A stretch of DNA of 64,000 bases. Origin: Streptomyces violaceusniger (GTDB lineage: Bacteria; Actinomycetota; Actinomycetes; Streptomycetales; Streptomycetaceae). The notes beneath the pieces were generated by a model. The model ran no database searches and was not told where the DNA came from. It saw only the letters and a list, made by a program, of their open reading frames with translations. The position numbers were made by a program, and so were the translations under genes. The stretch lies in the NCBI GenBank assembly GCA_005405945.1, contig BJHW01000001.1, forward strand, positions 5,642,001 through 5,706,000. The letters are read 5' to 3'. Of this stretch, positions 8,245 to 16,368 are shown in pieces (position 1 is the stretch's first letter; the number at the start of each line of letters is the position of its first letter).

Positions 8245-8752
8245 CGTTAATCGCTCCTCAGAGCGGTCAGAAAGATCGGGGACGATCCCCTCCCTGTCCT
8301 TCCGCATGCTAGTCCCGCAACCCGGGACAGCTCATTCCAACTGCCGACAACCGTCCGGATCACCCCCGCTCGCACGGGGCAAAAAGCTACTGGCCTCCTG
8401 CCCGAACAGCCGACAACTGCTTCAACCCGATGGTGCGAGACGATGTTCCCGCAGGCCAGGCATCTACGCCCACCGCCAGTACGCCGATGGCGAACGCCGC
8501 TTCCTCCTGACACGCGGACCGCCCCTCCCCACTAGGGATGTCTTACCCGCAAGCACAGATACTCCATGCCGTGAGGGCCGGTTCCATCCGCTACGGGCGA
8601 ACAACCTTGCGCCCGGTCACCTGCCCTGCGGGGGCCCTTTCGGGTACGGAGCGCACACGGACCGGTACGGAACGTCATCGCGTACGGAGATCGTCCCGTA
8701 CGAACGTCACCGCCCGCGTAACCAAGCGGGCGGGCCGGGAGTTCTGCTGGAC
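8245..8752. other. Divergent intergenic region clpC / SCO3374-type gene
   Basis: About 500 bases without a credible gene. The clpC side contains the ribosome site and the inverted repeat at 8312-8328. Toward the right, words of the form GTACGGA/CGTAC recur (8646-8710, for example GGTACGGAACGTCA and CCCGTACGAACGTCA), possibly promoter or operator sequence of the plus-strand gene. I see no tRNA. Confidence 0.4.
8312..8328 (-). promoter_or_regulatory. Inverted repeat near a candidate clpC -10 element
   Basis: GTCCCG-CAACC-CGGGAC has perfect 6-base arms. On the minus strand it sits directly before TAGCAT (8311-8306), a reasonable -10 element about 60 bases from the clpC start. Its location suggests a regulator site on the clpC promoter. 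The regulator is not identified. Confidence 0.35.
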
Positions 8753-9346
8753 ATGATCCTCAGGGCCCAGGGCGCGGTGCCGTCCGCACCGGCCGCCCGG
8801 TCACGCTGGTACGAGCGCGAGCTGGGCTGGCCGACGGCCGGCAGCGATCCCGTCGAACTGCTCACGGGGGTGGCCTTCGACGTCATCGAACTGCCGGCCG
8901 TGGCCGGTTTCGCGATGCTGCGGCGCGTACCGCGGACCGGTCCGGTCGCGGTGGAGGGCGCCTGGATGCGGCTCCTGGTGGCCGCTGGTAGCGCGGACGA
9001 GCTTCCAGGGCTGCTCGACTGGCTGGAGTGGGGCGGTGTGGCCCTGGACCTGGGCGCGATCGGCGCCGGAGGCCGGATCACCGCGCCATGCCCCGCCCGC
9101 TCCTGGCCACCGTCCCTGGGCGCCGGGACGCCCGGTGAGCGGTGCCCGCAGGAGGCCGCCGTATGGCTGCGACCTCCCGACGCGAAGGGCGGGGTGGAGC
9201 CGACGCTGCCGAGGGCAGGCTTCGGGGGCGATGGGGGCGCCCCCGATCTCGTGCGGCTCGTGAGCGCGGCGGCCACGGAGTGCCACCGAGCCCGGTTGGT
9301 GCGCGCCCTGCCGCTGCCCAGGCAGCGGCGAGCCGGGGAAGGGTGA
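8753..9346 (+). CDS. SCO3374 family protein (function unknown)
   Basis: A 197-residue protein. Recognisable blocks are RSRWYERELGWPTA near the start, DELPGLLDWLEWGG in the middle and GGAPDLVRLVSAAATECHRARL near the end; I recall this arrangement from the conserved Streptomyces protein between clpC and lsr2. No catalytic motif is visible. The ATG at 8753 is used because similarity begins there; the upstream GGGAG is weak and spaced 12 bases away. It converges on lsr2, whose stop is five bases downstream. Confidence 0.75.
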   Translation: MILRAQGAVPSAPAARSRWYERELGWPTAGSDPVELLTGVAFDVIELPAVAGFAMLRRVPRTGPVAVEGAWMRLLVAAGSADELPGLLDWLEWGGVALDLGAIGAGGRITAPCPARSWPPSLGAGTPGERCPQEAAVWLRPPDAKGGVEPTLPRAGFGGDGGAPDLVRLVSAAATECHRARLVRALPLPRQRRAGEG

Positions 9347-9351
9347 CGCGC

Positions 9352-9690
9352 TCAGCCGTTGGCCTTCTCGTACGCCTCACGGACGGTCGCCGGAACACGG
9401 CCGCGGTCGTTGACCTCGTAGCCGTTCTCCTTCGCCCAGGCGCGGATCTTCGCGGTGTCCTGACCGCCGCCACCCGCCGCCGCGCGCGCCTTGCCCCGGC
9501 CGCCGGAGGCCCGGCCACCGGTGCGCCGGCCGCCCTTGGTGTACGGCTCCAGGGCATCACGGAGCTTGTCCGCGTTGGCAGTGGTGAGGTCGATCTCGTA
9601 GCTCTTGCCGTCCAGAGCGAACGTCACGGTCTCGTCCGCCTCGCCGCCGTCGAGGTCGTCGACAAGAAGGACCTGAACCTTCTGTGCCAT
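9352..9690 (-). CDS. lsr2: Nucleoid-associated protein Lsr2
   Basis: A 112-residue Lsr2, an H-NS-like protein that bridges and silences AT-rich and foreign DNA in actinobacteria. The N-terminal dimerisation domain (VLLVDDLDGGEADETVTFAL) and the C-terminal DNA-binding domain with its AT-hook-like RGR (NDRGRVP) are both present, joined by an R/G-rich linker. Start at 9690 follows AAAGGAA with good spacing. The upstream DNA on the minus strand carries an AT-rich patch (GTAATTAC, about 9758-9766) that may be the promoter or an Lsr2 self-binding site. Streptomyces usually have a second paralog, LsrL, elsewhere. Confidence 0.97.
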   Translation of the reverse strand: MAQKVQVLLVDDLDGGEADETVTFALDGKSYEIDLTTANADKLRDALEPYTKGGRRTGGRASGGRGKARAAAGGGGQDTAKIRAWAKENGYEVNDRGRVPATVREAYEKANG

Positions 9691-9911
9691 GGGGTTCCTT
9701 TCAGGGAAAATCGGGGGGCTCGGGGGCGCGGCGTTAGCCGCTGATGACTCACCCCCCAGGTAATTACACTACGGGAGAATAGGAAACCGCTTTTCCCGGA
9801 AAAACACAAACCCCCGGGAAGGTTCGAGCGATCGGCCAAGCGGGAAGCCTCGTGGAAGGCGATGTTCCGGAGCTATGTGATAGGGGAGCGATTCGGACAT
9901 AGGGCCCGCGA

Positions 9912-10433
9912 TCACAGTTGCAGAAGCATCCGGCTGTTGCCAAGGGTGTTCGGCTTCACCCGTTCGAGACCAAGGAACTCGGCGACGCCCTCGTCATAGG
10001 AACGCAGGAGCTCGCTGTACACATCGCCGTCGACCGGCGTCTCGCCGATCTCCACGAAGCCGTGCTTGGTGAAGAAGTCGACTTCGAAGGTGAGGCAGAA
10101 AATGCGCCGCACGCCCAGCCAGCGCGCGGTCTGCAGCAGCTTGTCAAGCACCAGATGCCCCACACCGGCGCCCTTGAGAGTCCGATCGACGGCGAGAGTG
10201 CGGACCTCCGCGAGGTCTTCCCACATGACGTGCAGCGCTCCGCAGCCAATGACCTCAGCGTCCTCGTCGCGCTCGGCGACCCAGAACTCCTGGATGTCCT
10301 CGTAAAGCGTCACGGTGGCTTTGTCGAGCAGGATGCGATCGTCCACGTACGAGTCGATGAGGCGACGCACCGCCCGAACATCGCTGGTCCGGGCACGGCG
10401 GACGGTGACTACTTTTGATAGTGGGGAGGACAT
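9912..10433 (-). CDS. Amino-acid N-acetyltransferase (ArgA-like, GNAT fold)
   Basis: A 173-residue GNAT enzyme like the short ArgA of Mycobacterium, which acetylates glutamate or glutamine at the first step of arginine synthesis. The acetyl-CoA loop is LKGAGVGHLVLDK (~residues 84-96); IGCGALHVMWEDLAEVRTLAV is the core strand pair (residues ~59-79), and FCLTFEVDFFTKHGF is typical of the family. The stop lies 222 bases left of the lsr2 start. The BlaI-type gene ends 22 bases upstream, so the two may be cotranscribed. Assignment to ArgA rests on family resemblance; some homologs have other amine substrates. Confidence 0.85.
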   Translation of the reverse strand: MSSPLSKVVTVRRARTSDVRAVRRLIDSYVDDRILLDKATVTLYEDIQEFWVAERDEDAEVIGCGALHVMWEDLAEVRTLAVDRTLKGAGVGHLVLDKLLQTARWLGVRRIFCLTFEVDFFTKHGFVEIGETPVDGDVYSELLRSYDEGVAEFLGLERVKPNTLGNSRMLLQL

Positions 10434-10455
10434 GAGCGGACGCTATCGCCCCGGG

Positions 10456-10851
10456 TCATCGCCCCGACTCACCGGGGCTCTCCCCCGGCTCCCCCAGTTG
10501 TGCGACGCGCATGGCATCCCGTAGTGCGTCGCGCTGCTCTTCGGACATCATCCCGAAGAACGCGACGAGTGCCGCCGCCGGGTTGTCACTGGTCGACCAC
10601 GCTTCGTTCATCAGTGCGGCCGAGTAGGCGGCGCGCGTGGAGACCGCGGCATATCGATAGGCGCGGCCTTCCACCTCACGGCGCAGCCAGCCCTTGTGAT
10701 GCAGGTTGTCCATTACGGTCATGACCGTGGTGTAGGCGATCGAGCGTTCCCGCTGAAGGTCTTCCAGGACTTCCCGGACCGTGACCGGGCGGTTCCACTT
10801 CCACACCCGCGTCATGACCGCGTCTTCGAGATCTCCCAATGGCCGAGGCAC
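10456..10851 (-). CDS. BlaI/MecI-family transcriptional regulator
   Basis: A 131-residue winged-helix repressor: LGDLEDAVMTRVWKW, then VTVREVLEDL and the recognition helix region AYTTVMTVMDNLHHKGWL, followed by the dimerisation half ending in GMMSEEQRDAL. Actinobacterial BlaI-type proteins control beta-lactamase, respiratory or unknown targets, often with a BlaR-like membrane peptidase; none is adjacent here. I choose the GTG at 10851: it matches the family start, and a -10-like TATTAT lies 7 bases upstream, so the mRNA is probably leaderless. Longer frames to 11025 lack conservation. Confidence 0.85.
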   Translation of the reverse strand: MPRPLGDLEDAVMTRVWKWNRPVTVREVLEDLQRERSIAYTTVMTVMDNLHHKGWLRREVEGRAYRYAAVSTRAAYSAALMNEAWSTSDNPAAALVAFFGMMSEEQRDALRDAMRVAQLGEPGESPGESGR

Positions 10852-10858
10852 ACCGAGA

Positions 10859-10887
10859 ATAATAGTGGGAGATGTCTCGAATGTCCG
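10859..10887 (-). promoter_or_regulatory. Candidate promoter for a leaderless blaI-type mRNA
   Basis: On the minus strand CGGACA (10887-10882) is followed after 17 bases by TATTAT (10864-10859), and seven bases later by the G of the GTG start at 10851. This spacing places the transcription start at or next to the first codon, and no Shine-Dalgarno is present. Confidence 0.5.
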
Positions 10888-10963
10888 GAGGGTCGGGCTC
10901 GAAAAGCCACACGCCCCGGGACGCGACGCGTCCGCGGGGCGTGGTCCGGCGTGATCGATCCGC

Positions 10964-11146
10964 TCAGGAGGTCTCGCGCTCCGGCGCCGGGCGCTCGGCC
11001 TCGGCACGGGCCGCCAGCGCGGCATCCACCGCGGCGTCCTCCTTGGACTTGTTGGCGCCGCCCTGGCTCTTCACCATCGTCACGATGAGCGCGGTGAAGG
11101 CCACGGCCATCACGACGGGCGGGACCAGCGCGGAGACGTAATCCAT
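10964..11146 (-). CDS. Small single-pass membrane protein, unknown function
   Basis: A 60-residue protein with one hydrophobic helix (residues ~5-26, ALVPPVVMAVAFTALIVTMV) followed by a charged, alanine-rich tail (KSKEDAAVDAALAARAEAE). A full AGGAGG Shine-Dalgarno nine bases before the ATG and the coherent hydrophobic/charged split argue that it is real. It lies 112 bases upstream of the BlaI-type gene on the same strand and just downstream of the 83-bp repeats. I do not recognise a family. Confidence 0.65.
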   Translation of the reverse strand: MDYVSALVPPVVMAVAFTALIVTMVKSQGGANKSKEDAAVDAALAARAEAERPAPERETS

Positions 11147-11250
11147 GACTCTCGGCCTCCTTGTTGCTCGAGACCACCAGATTACGCGGCGCGCCGCGGC
11201 CGCCCGGAGCCGGGCACCGGTCCCGGGCGGGGCGCCCCGGGGGCGGCCGG

Positions 11251-11533
11251 GTCAGGCCGAGCGGACCCCGGCGCCGGGCACGAGCCCTCCGGCACCAGTC
11301 CCGGACGGGGCGGGGCACCCCCGGAGGCAGCCCGTCAGGCCGAGCGGACCCCGGCGCCGGGCACGAGCCCTCCGGCACCAGTCCCGGACGGGGCGGGGCA
11401 CCCCGGAGGCAGCCCGTCAGGCCGAGCGGACCCCGGCGCCGGGCACGAGCCCTCCGGCACCAGTCCCGGACGGGCGGGGCACCCCCGGAGGCAGCCCGTC
11501 AGGCCGAGCGGACCCCGGCGCCGGGCACGAGCC
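11251..11533. repeat. Tandem repeat of 82-83 bp, three copies plus a partial
   Basis: Copies start at 11251, 11334, 11416 and 11498 with GTCAGGCCGAGCGGACCCCG. They differ mainly by one base in C or G runs (lengths 83, 82, 82), and the fourth copy stops after about 35 bases. Each contains the palindrome CCCGGCGCCGGG. The minus-strand gene at 11499-12310 ends inside the fourth copy: its last codons and stop are part of the unit, so the downstream copies are duplicates of that gene's 3' end. Not a CRISPR: there are no unique spacers. Confidence 0.9.
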
Positions 11534-12310
11534 TCGACTCGTGCTCCGGGGGCGGCGAGGGGCGGCGGCGCTTGGGCGGGAAGACCTCCGCCGGCGTGGG
11601 CACCGGGCGCCCCGGGCGCGGCGCCCGGCGGCCCGGCTCCCTCCGCTTCGGCTCCTCGCGGTCGCCGTGCTCCGGCGGCGTGGGCTTCTTACGGGGCTCA
11701 CGCTTGGGCTCGTCGGCCTTCTGCACGGCCTCCCGCGCGGTCTCGGGCCCCTCCGGGCGACCCCCGCGCGGCCGCCCCGGAGCCTGCCGAGACCCCGCCG
11801 GGCAGGGCGCGCAGCCGGGGCGCCACGGGGCGCGTGCGGGGCTCCACGACGGGGCGTAGGCGCTCCGCGAGCCGGGCGCGTACGCCCCGCTCGGCGAGGT
11901 GCTCACACTGGCTCAGCAGCGCGCGCCGGCGCGTGGCCTCATCGCCCCCGGCGGCCGACCCGCACAGCGCGCGGAGCGCGGCCAGATCCTCGGCCAGCGG
12001 CTCGTAACCGGCCGCCAGGGCGCCCTGGAGCTGCTCGAGATAGCCGACGGCGGCGCCGGGCAGGGCGGCGCGGTAGCGGGCGAGCTCGTCGAGCAGGAAC
12101 GCTCGCAGCCGCCCGCCCTCGCGGACCACTTCGTCCACGGCCTCGGCGAGCCGGAGACAGTCCTGGACCTCCTCCGCCCGGTCCGGGCCGAGGGGCCGGC
12201 GGAGGGGTGACGGGGTCGGGTTGGAGGGCGATGGCGAGGGCGCGTCGGAGCACACGCAGCTCATCCGCACTGAACGCCATTCCGCCGCGGGATCCATATG
12301 GCGTGGGCAT
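11499..12310 (-). CDS. Conserved hypothetical protein, helical, with apparent frameshifts
   Basis: Coding character moves through three minus-strand frames. The N-terminus (MAFSADELRVLRRALAIAL) is in one frame from 12310; the helical middle (RAEEVQDCLRLAEAVDE, YRAALPGAAVGYLEQLQGAL, CEHLAERGVRARL) in a second; and the K/E/P-rich tail (EAVQKADEPKREPRKKPTPP, RPVPTPAEVFPPKRRR) in a third, ending at 11499. Changes fall near 12190-12225 and 11760-11800, both rich in C/G runs, so undercalled bases are the likely cause. I think it is one intact gene of about 270 residues and of unknown function. Its 3' end lies in the 83-bp tandem repeat. Confidence 0.6.
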
Positions 12311-12406
12311 GGGGCGACTTTAAGTGCTAAGCGGACAAATTTCGCTGAGCGCCGGACGGTGCGGCGCGTTGCGGACGCCGAGCGGCCATACGGGGGAAGC
12401 GCCGGA

Positions 12407-12430
12407 CGGGACCGCGCCGAGGCGGTCCCG
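12407..12430. terminator. Hairpin, candidate terminator
   Basis: CGGGACCGC (12407-12415) pairs with GCGGTCCCG (12422-12430) around a six-base loop. It lies between the coaX stop and the next minus-strand gene and may end the NAD/CoA operon together with the hairpin at 12581. Confidence 0.5.
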
Positions 12431-12580
12431 CCCGGACCCGGCACCCGGGGGCGGACCGTCGCATCCGGGTGCCGGTGCACATGGTCGACGGCCGTTCCGC
12501 TTGTCAATACGGAATTCGATGTGCCGTCTTTCCCTCGACCGCCCCTTGACCCATTGGCGAAGAGCGATCAGTTGCGCATG

Positions 12581-12605
12581 ACGAATCCCGAGTGCGGGAA
12601 TTCGT
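12581..12605. terminator. Hairpin downstream of coaX
   Basis: ACGAATCCCG (12581-12590) pairs with CGGGAATTCGT (12595-12605) with one bulged T and a four-base loop. It starts 67 bases after the coaX stop on the minus strand. Stretch 12311-12671 holds no gene that I can support; these two hairpins are its only clear structures. Confidence 0.55.
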
Positions 12606-12671
12606 TTCGGAATGCCGTCAATGCGGTCGAGCGCCCGGGTGAAGAGCAGGTGAAGAGCCGATCGCCGGTGC

Positions 12672-13469
12672 TCAGCCGCGCGAGACGTTCCGTTCGTAGA
12701 CCAGTCTGAGGCCGATCAGGGTCAACCAGGGCTCGTGCTCATCGATCACTGAGGATTCTCCTAGCACCATGGGCGCCAGCCCGCCGGTGGCGATCACGGT
12801 GACGTCCTCCGGGTCCTGGGCGAGCTCGCGCGCCATACGGCGGACGATTCCGTCCACCTGGCCCGCGAAGCCGTAGAGGATGCCGGACTGCATGGCCTCC
12901 ACCGTGTTCTTTCCGATCACGCTGCGTGGGCGGGCCAGTTCGATCTTGCGCAATTGCGCCCCGCGTACGCCCAGCGCCTCGACCGAGATCTCGATGCCCG
13001 GCGCGATCACCCCGCCCACGTACTCGCCGCGCGCGCTGACCGCGTCGAACGTCGTCGCGGTGCCGAAGTCGACCACCACGCACGGACCCTCGTAGAGCTC
13101 CACGGCGGCCAGCGCGTTGATGATCCGGTCGGCGCCGACCTCCTTGGGGTTGTCCACCAGGATCGGGACACCGGTCTTCACGCCGGGCTCGACCAGGACG
13201 GACGGCACATCGCCGTAGTAGCGGCGGGTCACCTCGCGCAGCTCGTGGAGGACGGAGGGGACGGTGGAGCAGATGGAGATGCCCGCGATGCCGTCGCCCA
13301 GCTCCTCGCCGAGCAGGGGGTGCATGCCCATCAGCCCCTGGAGGAGGACGGCGAGTTCATCGGCGGTGCGGCGGGCGTCGGTGGAGATCCGCCAGTGCTC
13401 GACGATCTCGTCGCCGTCGAAGAGGCCGAGCACGGTATGGGTGTTGCCGACGTCGATGGTCAACAGCAT
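12672..13469 (-). CDS. coaX: Type III pantothenate kinase
   Basis: A 265-residue CoaX, catalysing ATP-dependent phosphorylation of pantothenate, the first step to CoA. The ASKHA-fold motifs are DVGNTHTVLGLFDG at the start, VGADRIINALAAVE in the middle and VVDFGTATTFDAVS. It starts at the ATG at 13469 (MLLTIDVGNT). A GTG three codons earlier is possible, and the upstream ribosome site is weak (GGAAGCGG). Last gene of the DUF2520-panC-nadB-nadC-coaX group, so pantothenate synthesis (PanC) and use are under shared transcription. A truncated copy of its first ten codons lies just upstream. Confidence 0.95.
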   Translation of the reverse strand: MLLTIDVGNTHTVLGLFDGDEIVEHWRISTDARRTADELAVLLQGLMGMHPLLGEELGDGIAGISICSTVPSVLHELREVTRRYYGDVPSVLVEPGVKTGVPILVDNPKEVGADRIINALAAVELYEGPCVVVDFGTATTFDAVSARGEYVGGVIAPGIEISVEALGVRGAQLRKIELARPRSVIGKNTVEAMQSGILYGFAGQVDGIVRRMARELAQDPEDVTVIATGGLAPMVLGESSVIDEHEPWLTLIGLRLVYERNVSRG

Positions 13470-13493
13470 GGGCGGCACCGCTTCCGGTCGGGC

Positions 13494-13571
13494 TCACGGC
13501 CGGGGCGAGCCCCGGGGTGGGGGTGGGGCGACGGGCGGGCGCGTATTACCTACGTCGATGGTCAGGAGCAT
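13494..13571 (-). pseudogene. Truncated duplicate of the coaX 5' end
   Basis: The minus strand from 13571 reads ATG and encodes MLLTIDVGNT, identical to the first ten residues of CoaX, then diverges into a proline-rich tail ending at a TGA at 13494. It starts three bases after the nadC stop and uses a strong GAGGAGAAG ribosome site inside the end of nadC, better than that of the real coaX start 25 bases further on. It is either a remnant of an insertion or duplication, or a short leader peptide that couples nadC translation to coaX. Confidence 0.7.
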
Positions 13572-13574
13572 CGC

Positions 13575-14605
13575 TTACTTCTCCTCGGCCTCGCGCAGGT
13601 CCAGGCCGATGTCCAGGATCGGGGAGGAGTGGGTGAGCGCGCCGACCGCCAGATAGTCGACGCCCGTCTCGGCGTACGTACGCGCATTGGCCAGCGTCAG
13701 CCGTCCCGAGGACTCCAGCGCTGCGCGCCCGGCGACCAGCTCGACGGCCTCACGGGTCCGCTCCGGGGTGAAGTTGTCCAGCAGGATGAGATCCGCGCCC
13801 GCCTCCAGGACCGGCGGGATCTGCTCCAGGGTGTCGACCTCCACCTCGATCGGCACATCCGGGAACTCGGCCCGTACGGCGCCGAACGCCTCCGCGACAC
13901 CGCCCGCCGCGATCACGTGGTTGTCCTTGACCAGCGCGGCGTCCGAGAGCGACATCCGGTGGTTGACCCCGCCGCCGCAGCGCACCGCGTACTTCTCCAG
14001 GGCGCGCAGCCCCGGAGTGGTCTTACGGGTGTCACGGACCTTGGCCTTCGTCCCCTCGAGGGCGTCGGCCCACGCACGGGTCGCCGTCGCGATGCCGGAG
14101 AGCCGGCACAGCAGGTTGAGCGCGCTGCGCTCGCCGGTGAGCAGGTCGCGGGTGCGGGTGCGGACGCTGAGCAGCTTCTGGCCGGGCTCCACCCGGTCGC
14201 CGTCCTCCACATGCCGCTCGACCTCGAACTCGTCCGTGCAGACCACGGACAGGATCGCCTCGGCGATCCGCAGCCCCGCGACGGTGCCCGTCTCACGGGC
14301 CGTGAAGTCGCCGGTGGCGAAGGCGTTCTCGGGGACGGTGGCCACCGTGGTGACGTCCACGCCCTGGTCGAGGTCCTCCTCGATGGCCATGTGGGCGATG
14401 TCCTCGACCTGGATGGGGTCGAGTCCCGCGCGGATCAGCAGCTCGGCCAGATCGGGGTCCAGACCGCACTCCATCGGGTCGAGTCCACCGTCGTCACCGC
14501 CGCAGCCGCAGCCATCGCCGCAGCCGCCCCCTCACCGGGGCCGCCGATCTGCAGCAGCGGCAGGGACACGGGTGGCTGGCGGTCTTCGGAAGTGCTGCTG
14601 CTCAC
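13575..14605 (-). CDS. nadC: Nicotinate-nucleotide pyrophosphorylase (carboxylating)
   Basis: Quinolinate phosphoribosyltransferase, making nicotinate mononucleotide in de novo NAD synthesis. Core motifs include DTRKTTPGLRALEKYAVRCGG, NHRMSLSDAALVKDNH and LILLDNFTP. An uninterrupted frame exists from 14474 (MECGLDPDLAELL), but the natural start is probably the GTG at 14605: its frame reads LPLLQIGGPGEG, then with one extra G in the run at 14527-14531 continues into a Cys/Gly-rich stretch (GCGDGCGCGGDDGG) and the main frame, as I recall for Streptomyces NadC. The frameshift is most likely a base-calling error. The start overlaps the nadB end. Confidence 0.92.
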
Positions 14606-16368
14606 GGGCGGGACTCCGTCTCGGCTCGGGGGTGGTCGTCGGGGGGAACGCTTCGGAGTCCGTGGAACGGACATCGAGGGTGCCGTCCGGGCGGAGGGTG
14701 ACCAGCAGGTGGCGGCGCCAGGCGGCGTCGTCCCGCTCGGGGCGGTCCTCGCGCCAGTGGCAGCCGCGGGTCTCCTCGCGGCGGAGCGCGGCGGCGACCA
14801 GGACCCGGGACACGAGATGGAGGTTGGTGGCCTCCCAGGTCTCGACCCCGGGCTCGGCCGTCTTGCCGTCCCGCCGCAGCTGCGCCACGGCCTCGTCCTG
14901 GACGCGCTCCAGCCGGTCGGCGGCGCGGGCCAGGCTCTCGGCGGAGCGGAGCACCCCGGCGCCGTGGGTCATGATGTGCTGGATCTCGTAGCGGGCCTCG
15001 GAGGCGAGCAGGGGCGCGTCGCCGGAAGCGGCGGGAGCCGATGGCCTGGTCCGCTCCGCGGGCCGCTCGCGTCCCGCGGACTCCGCCCGGGCGGTGATGT
15101 CCTCCGCGATGCGCTCCGCGAAGACCAGGCCCTCCAGAAGGGAGTTGGAGGCCAGCCGGTTGGCGCCGTGGACGCCGGTGCAGGCGACCTCCCCACAGGC
15201 GTAGAGGCCGGGGACGGTGGTGCGGCCGCGCAGGTCGGTGCGGACCCCGCCGCTCGCGTAGTGCGCGGCCGGGGCGACCGGGATGGGCTCGGTCACCGGG
15301 TCGATGCCGTGGGCGCGGCAGGCGGCGAGGATGGTCGGGAAGCGCCGCGCCCACATCTCGGCCCCGAAGTGGCGGGCGTCCAGGTACATGTGCTCGGCGC
15401 CGCGCTCCCGCATCCGCCGCATGATGCCCTTGGCGACGATGTCACGGGGCGCCAGCTCGGCCAGCTCGTGCTGCCCCGCATGAACCGCACCCCGTCGGCG
15501 TCCACGAGATGGGCGCCCTCGCCGCGCACCGCCTCCGAGACCAGCGGCTGCTGGCCCTCCGCCTCCGGGCCCAGCCACAGCACCGTGGGATGGAACTGCA
15601 CGAACTCCAGATCGCTGACCTCGGCCCCGGCGCGCAGCGCGAGGGCGACCCCGTCGCCGGTGGAGACGGCGGGGTTGGTGGTGGCGGAGTAGATCTGGCC
15701 CATGCCGCCCGTGGCGAGCACGACCGCGTCCGCCAGCACCGCGCCCACGCCGTCCCGCCGGCCCTCGCCCATGACGTGCAGGGTGACCCCGGCCGCCCGG
15801 CCGGAGCCGTCCTTGAGCAGGTCGAGCACCAGGGCGTTCTCCACGGTGTCGATACCGGCCGCGCGGACCGCCTCGACCAGGGCCCGGGAGATCTCCGCGC
15901 CGGTCGCGTCGCCACCCGCGTGGGCGATCCGGCGGCGGTGGTGGCCGCCCTCGCGGGTCAGCAGGATCTCGCCCGTGGCGTCGTCGGCGTCGAAGCGGGC
16001 GCCGGTGTCGACGAGCCGGCGCACCGCGTCGGGCCCCTCGGTGACCAGCGCTCGTACGGCCCGCTCGGCGCAGAGCCCGGCACCGGCCACCAGGGTGTCG
16101 TCCAGGTGCTGCTCGGGGGTGTCGCCCTCGCCGAGGGCGGCGGCTATGCCGCCCTGGGCCCAGCGCGTGGAGCCGTCGTCCAGCCGGGCCTTGGTGACCA
16201 CGGTGACCTTGGCCCCGGCCGCGGCGCAGCGCAGCGCCGCCGTCAGCCCGGCGACCCCGGAGCCGACGACCACGACATCGGCCTCGGTGGCCCAGCCGGG
16301 GCGGGGGCACGCAGGGCGGTGGCGGGGGCGGGGGCCTCGGCCGCCGGGCGCCCGGTCGGACGGGTCAT
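14602..16368 (-). CDS. nadB: L-aspartate oxidase, with apparent frameshifts
   Basis: FAD flavoprotein oxidising aspartate to iminoaspartate for quinolinate synthesis. The FAD-binding glycine motif (VVGSGVAGLTAALRC), the SGRGGG-region equivalent (STRWAQGGIAAAL), the EFVQFHPTVLW motif, ASGGVRTDLRGRT and the C-terminal NRLASNSLLEGLVFAERIA are all present but split over frames. The clearest break is at 15474-15477 (GGGG on the minus strand; five restore RFMRGQHELAELAPRD). Another is expected just after the N-terminus near 16298, and one near the C-terminus. The ATG at 16368 overlaps the panC stop (ATGA). The literal C-terminal frame runs to 14532; with one more base it would stop at 14602, next to nadC. 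Probably functional, with sequencing errors. Confidence 0.9.

Noticed and set aside
5860..8250. 796-codon open frame antisense to clpC
   Set aside because: Codon bias of GC-rich clpC keeps the opposite strand open; the product has no family likeness and no ribosome site.
11251..11533. Possible CRISPR array
   Set aside because: Units are contiguous and 82-83 bp long with no unique spacers, and no cas genes are near.
12954..15692. 912-codon plus-strand frame across nadC and nadB
   Set aside because: Shadow of the minus-strand genes; the real proteins are conserved on the other strand.
14602..16368. nadB as a true pseudogene
   Set aside because: All functional motifs are kept and the clearest break is fixed by one base in a G run, as in many other genes of the window.
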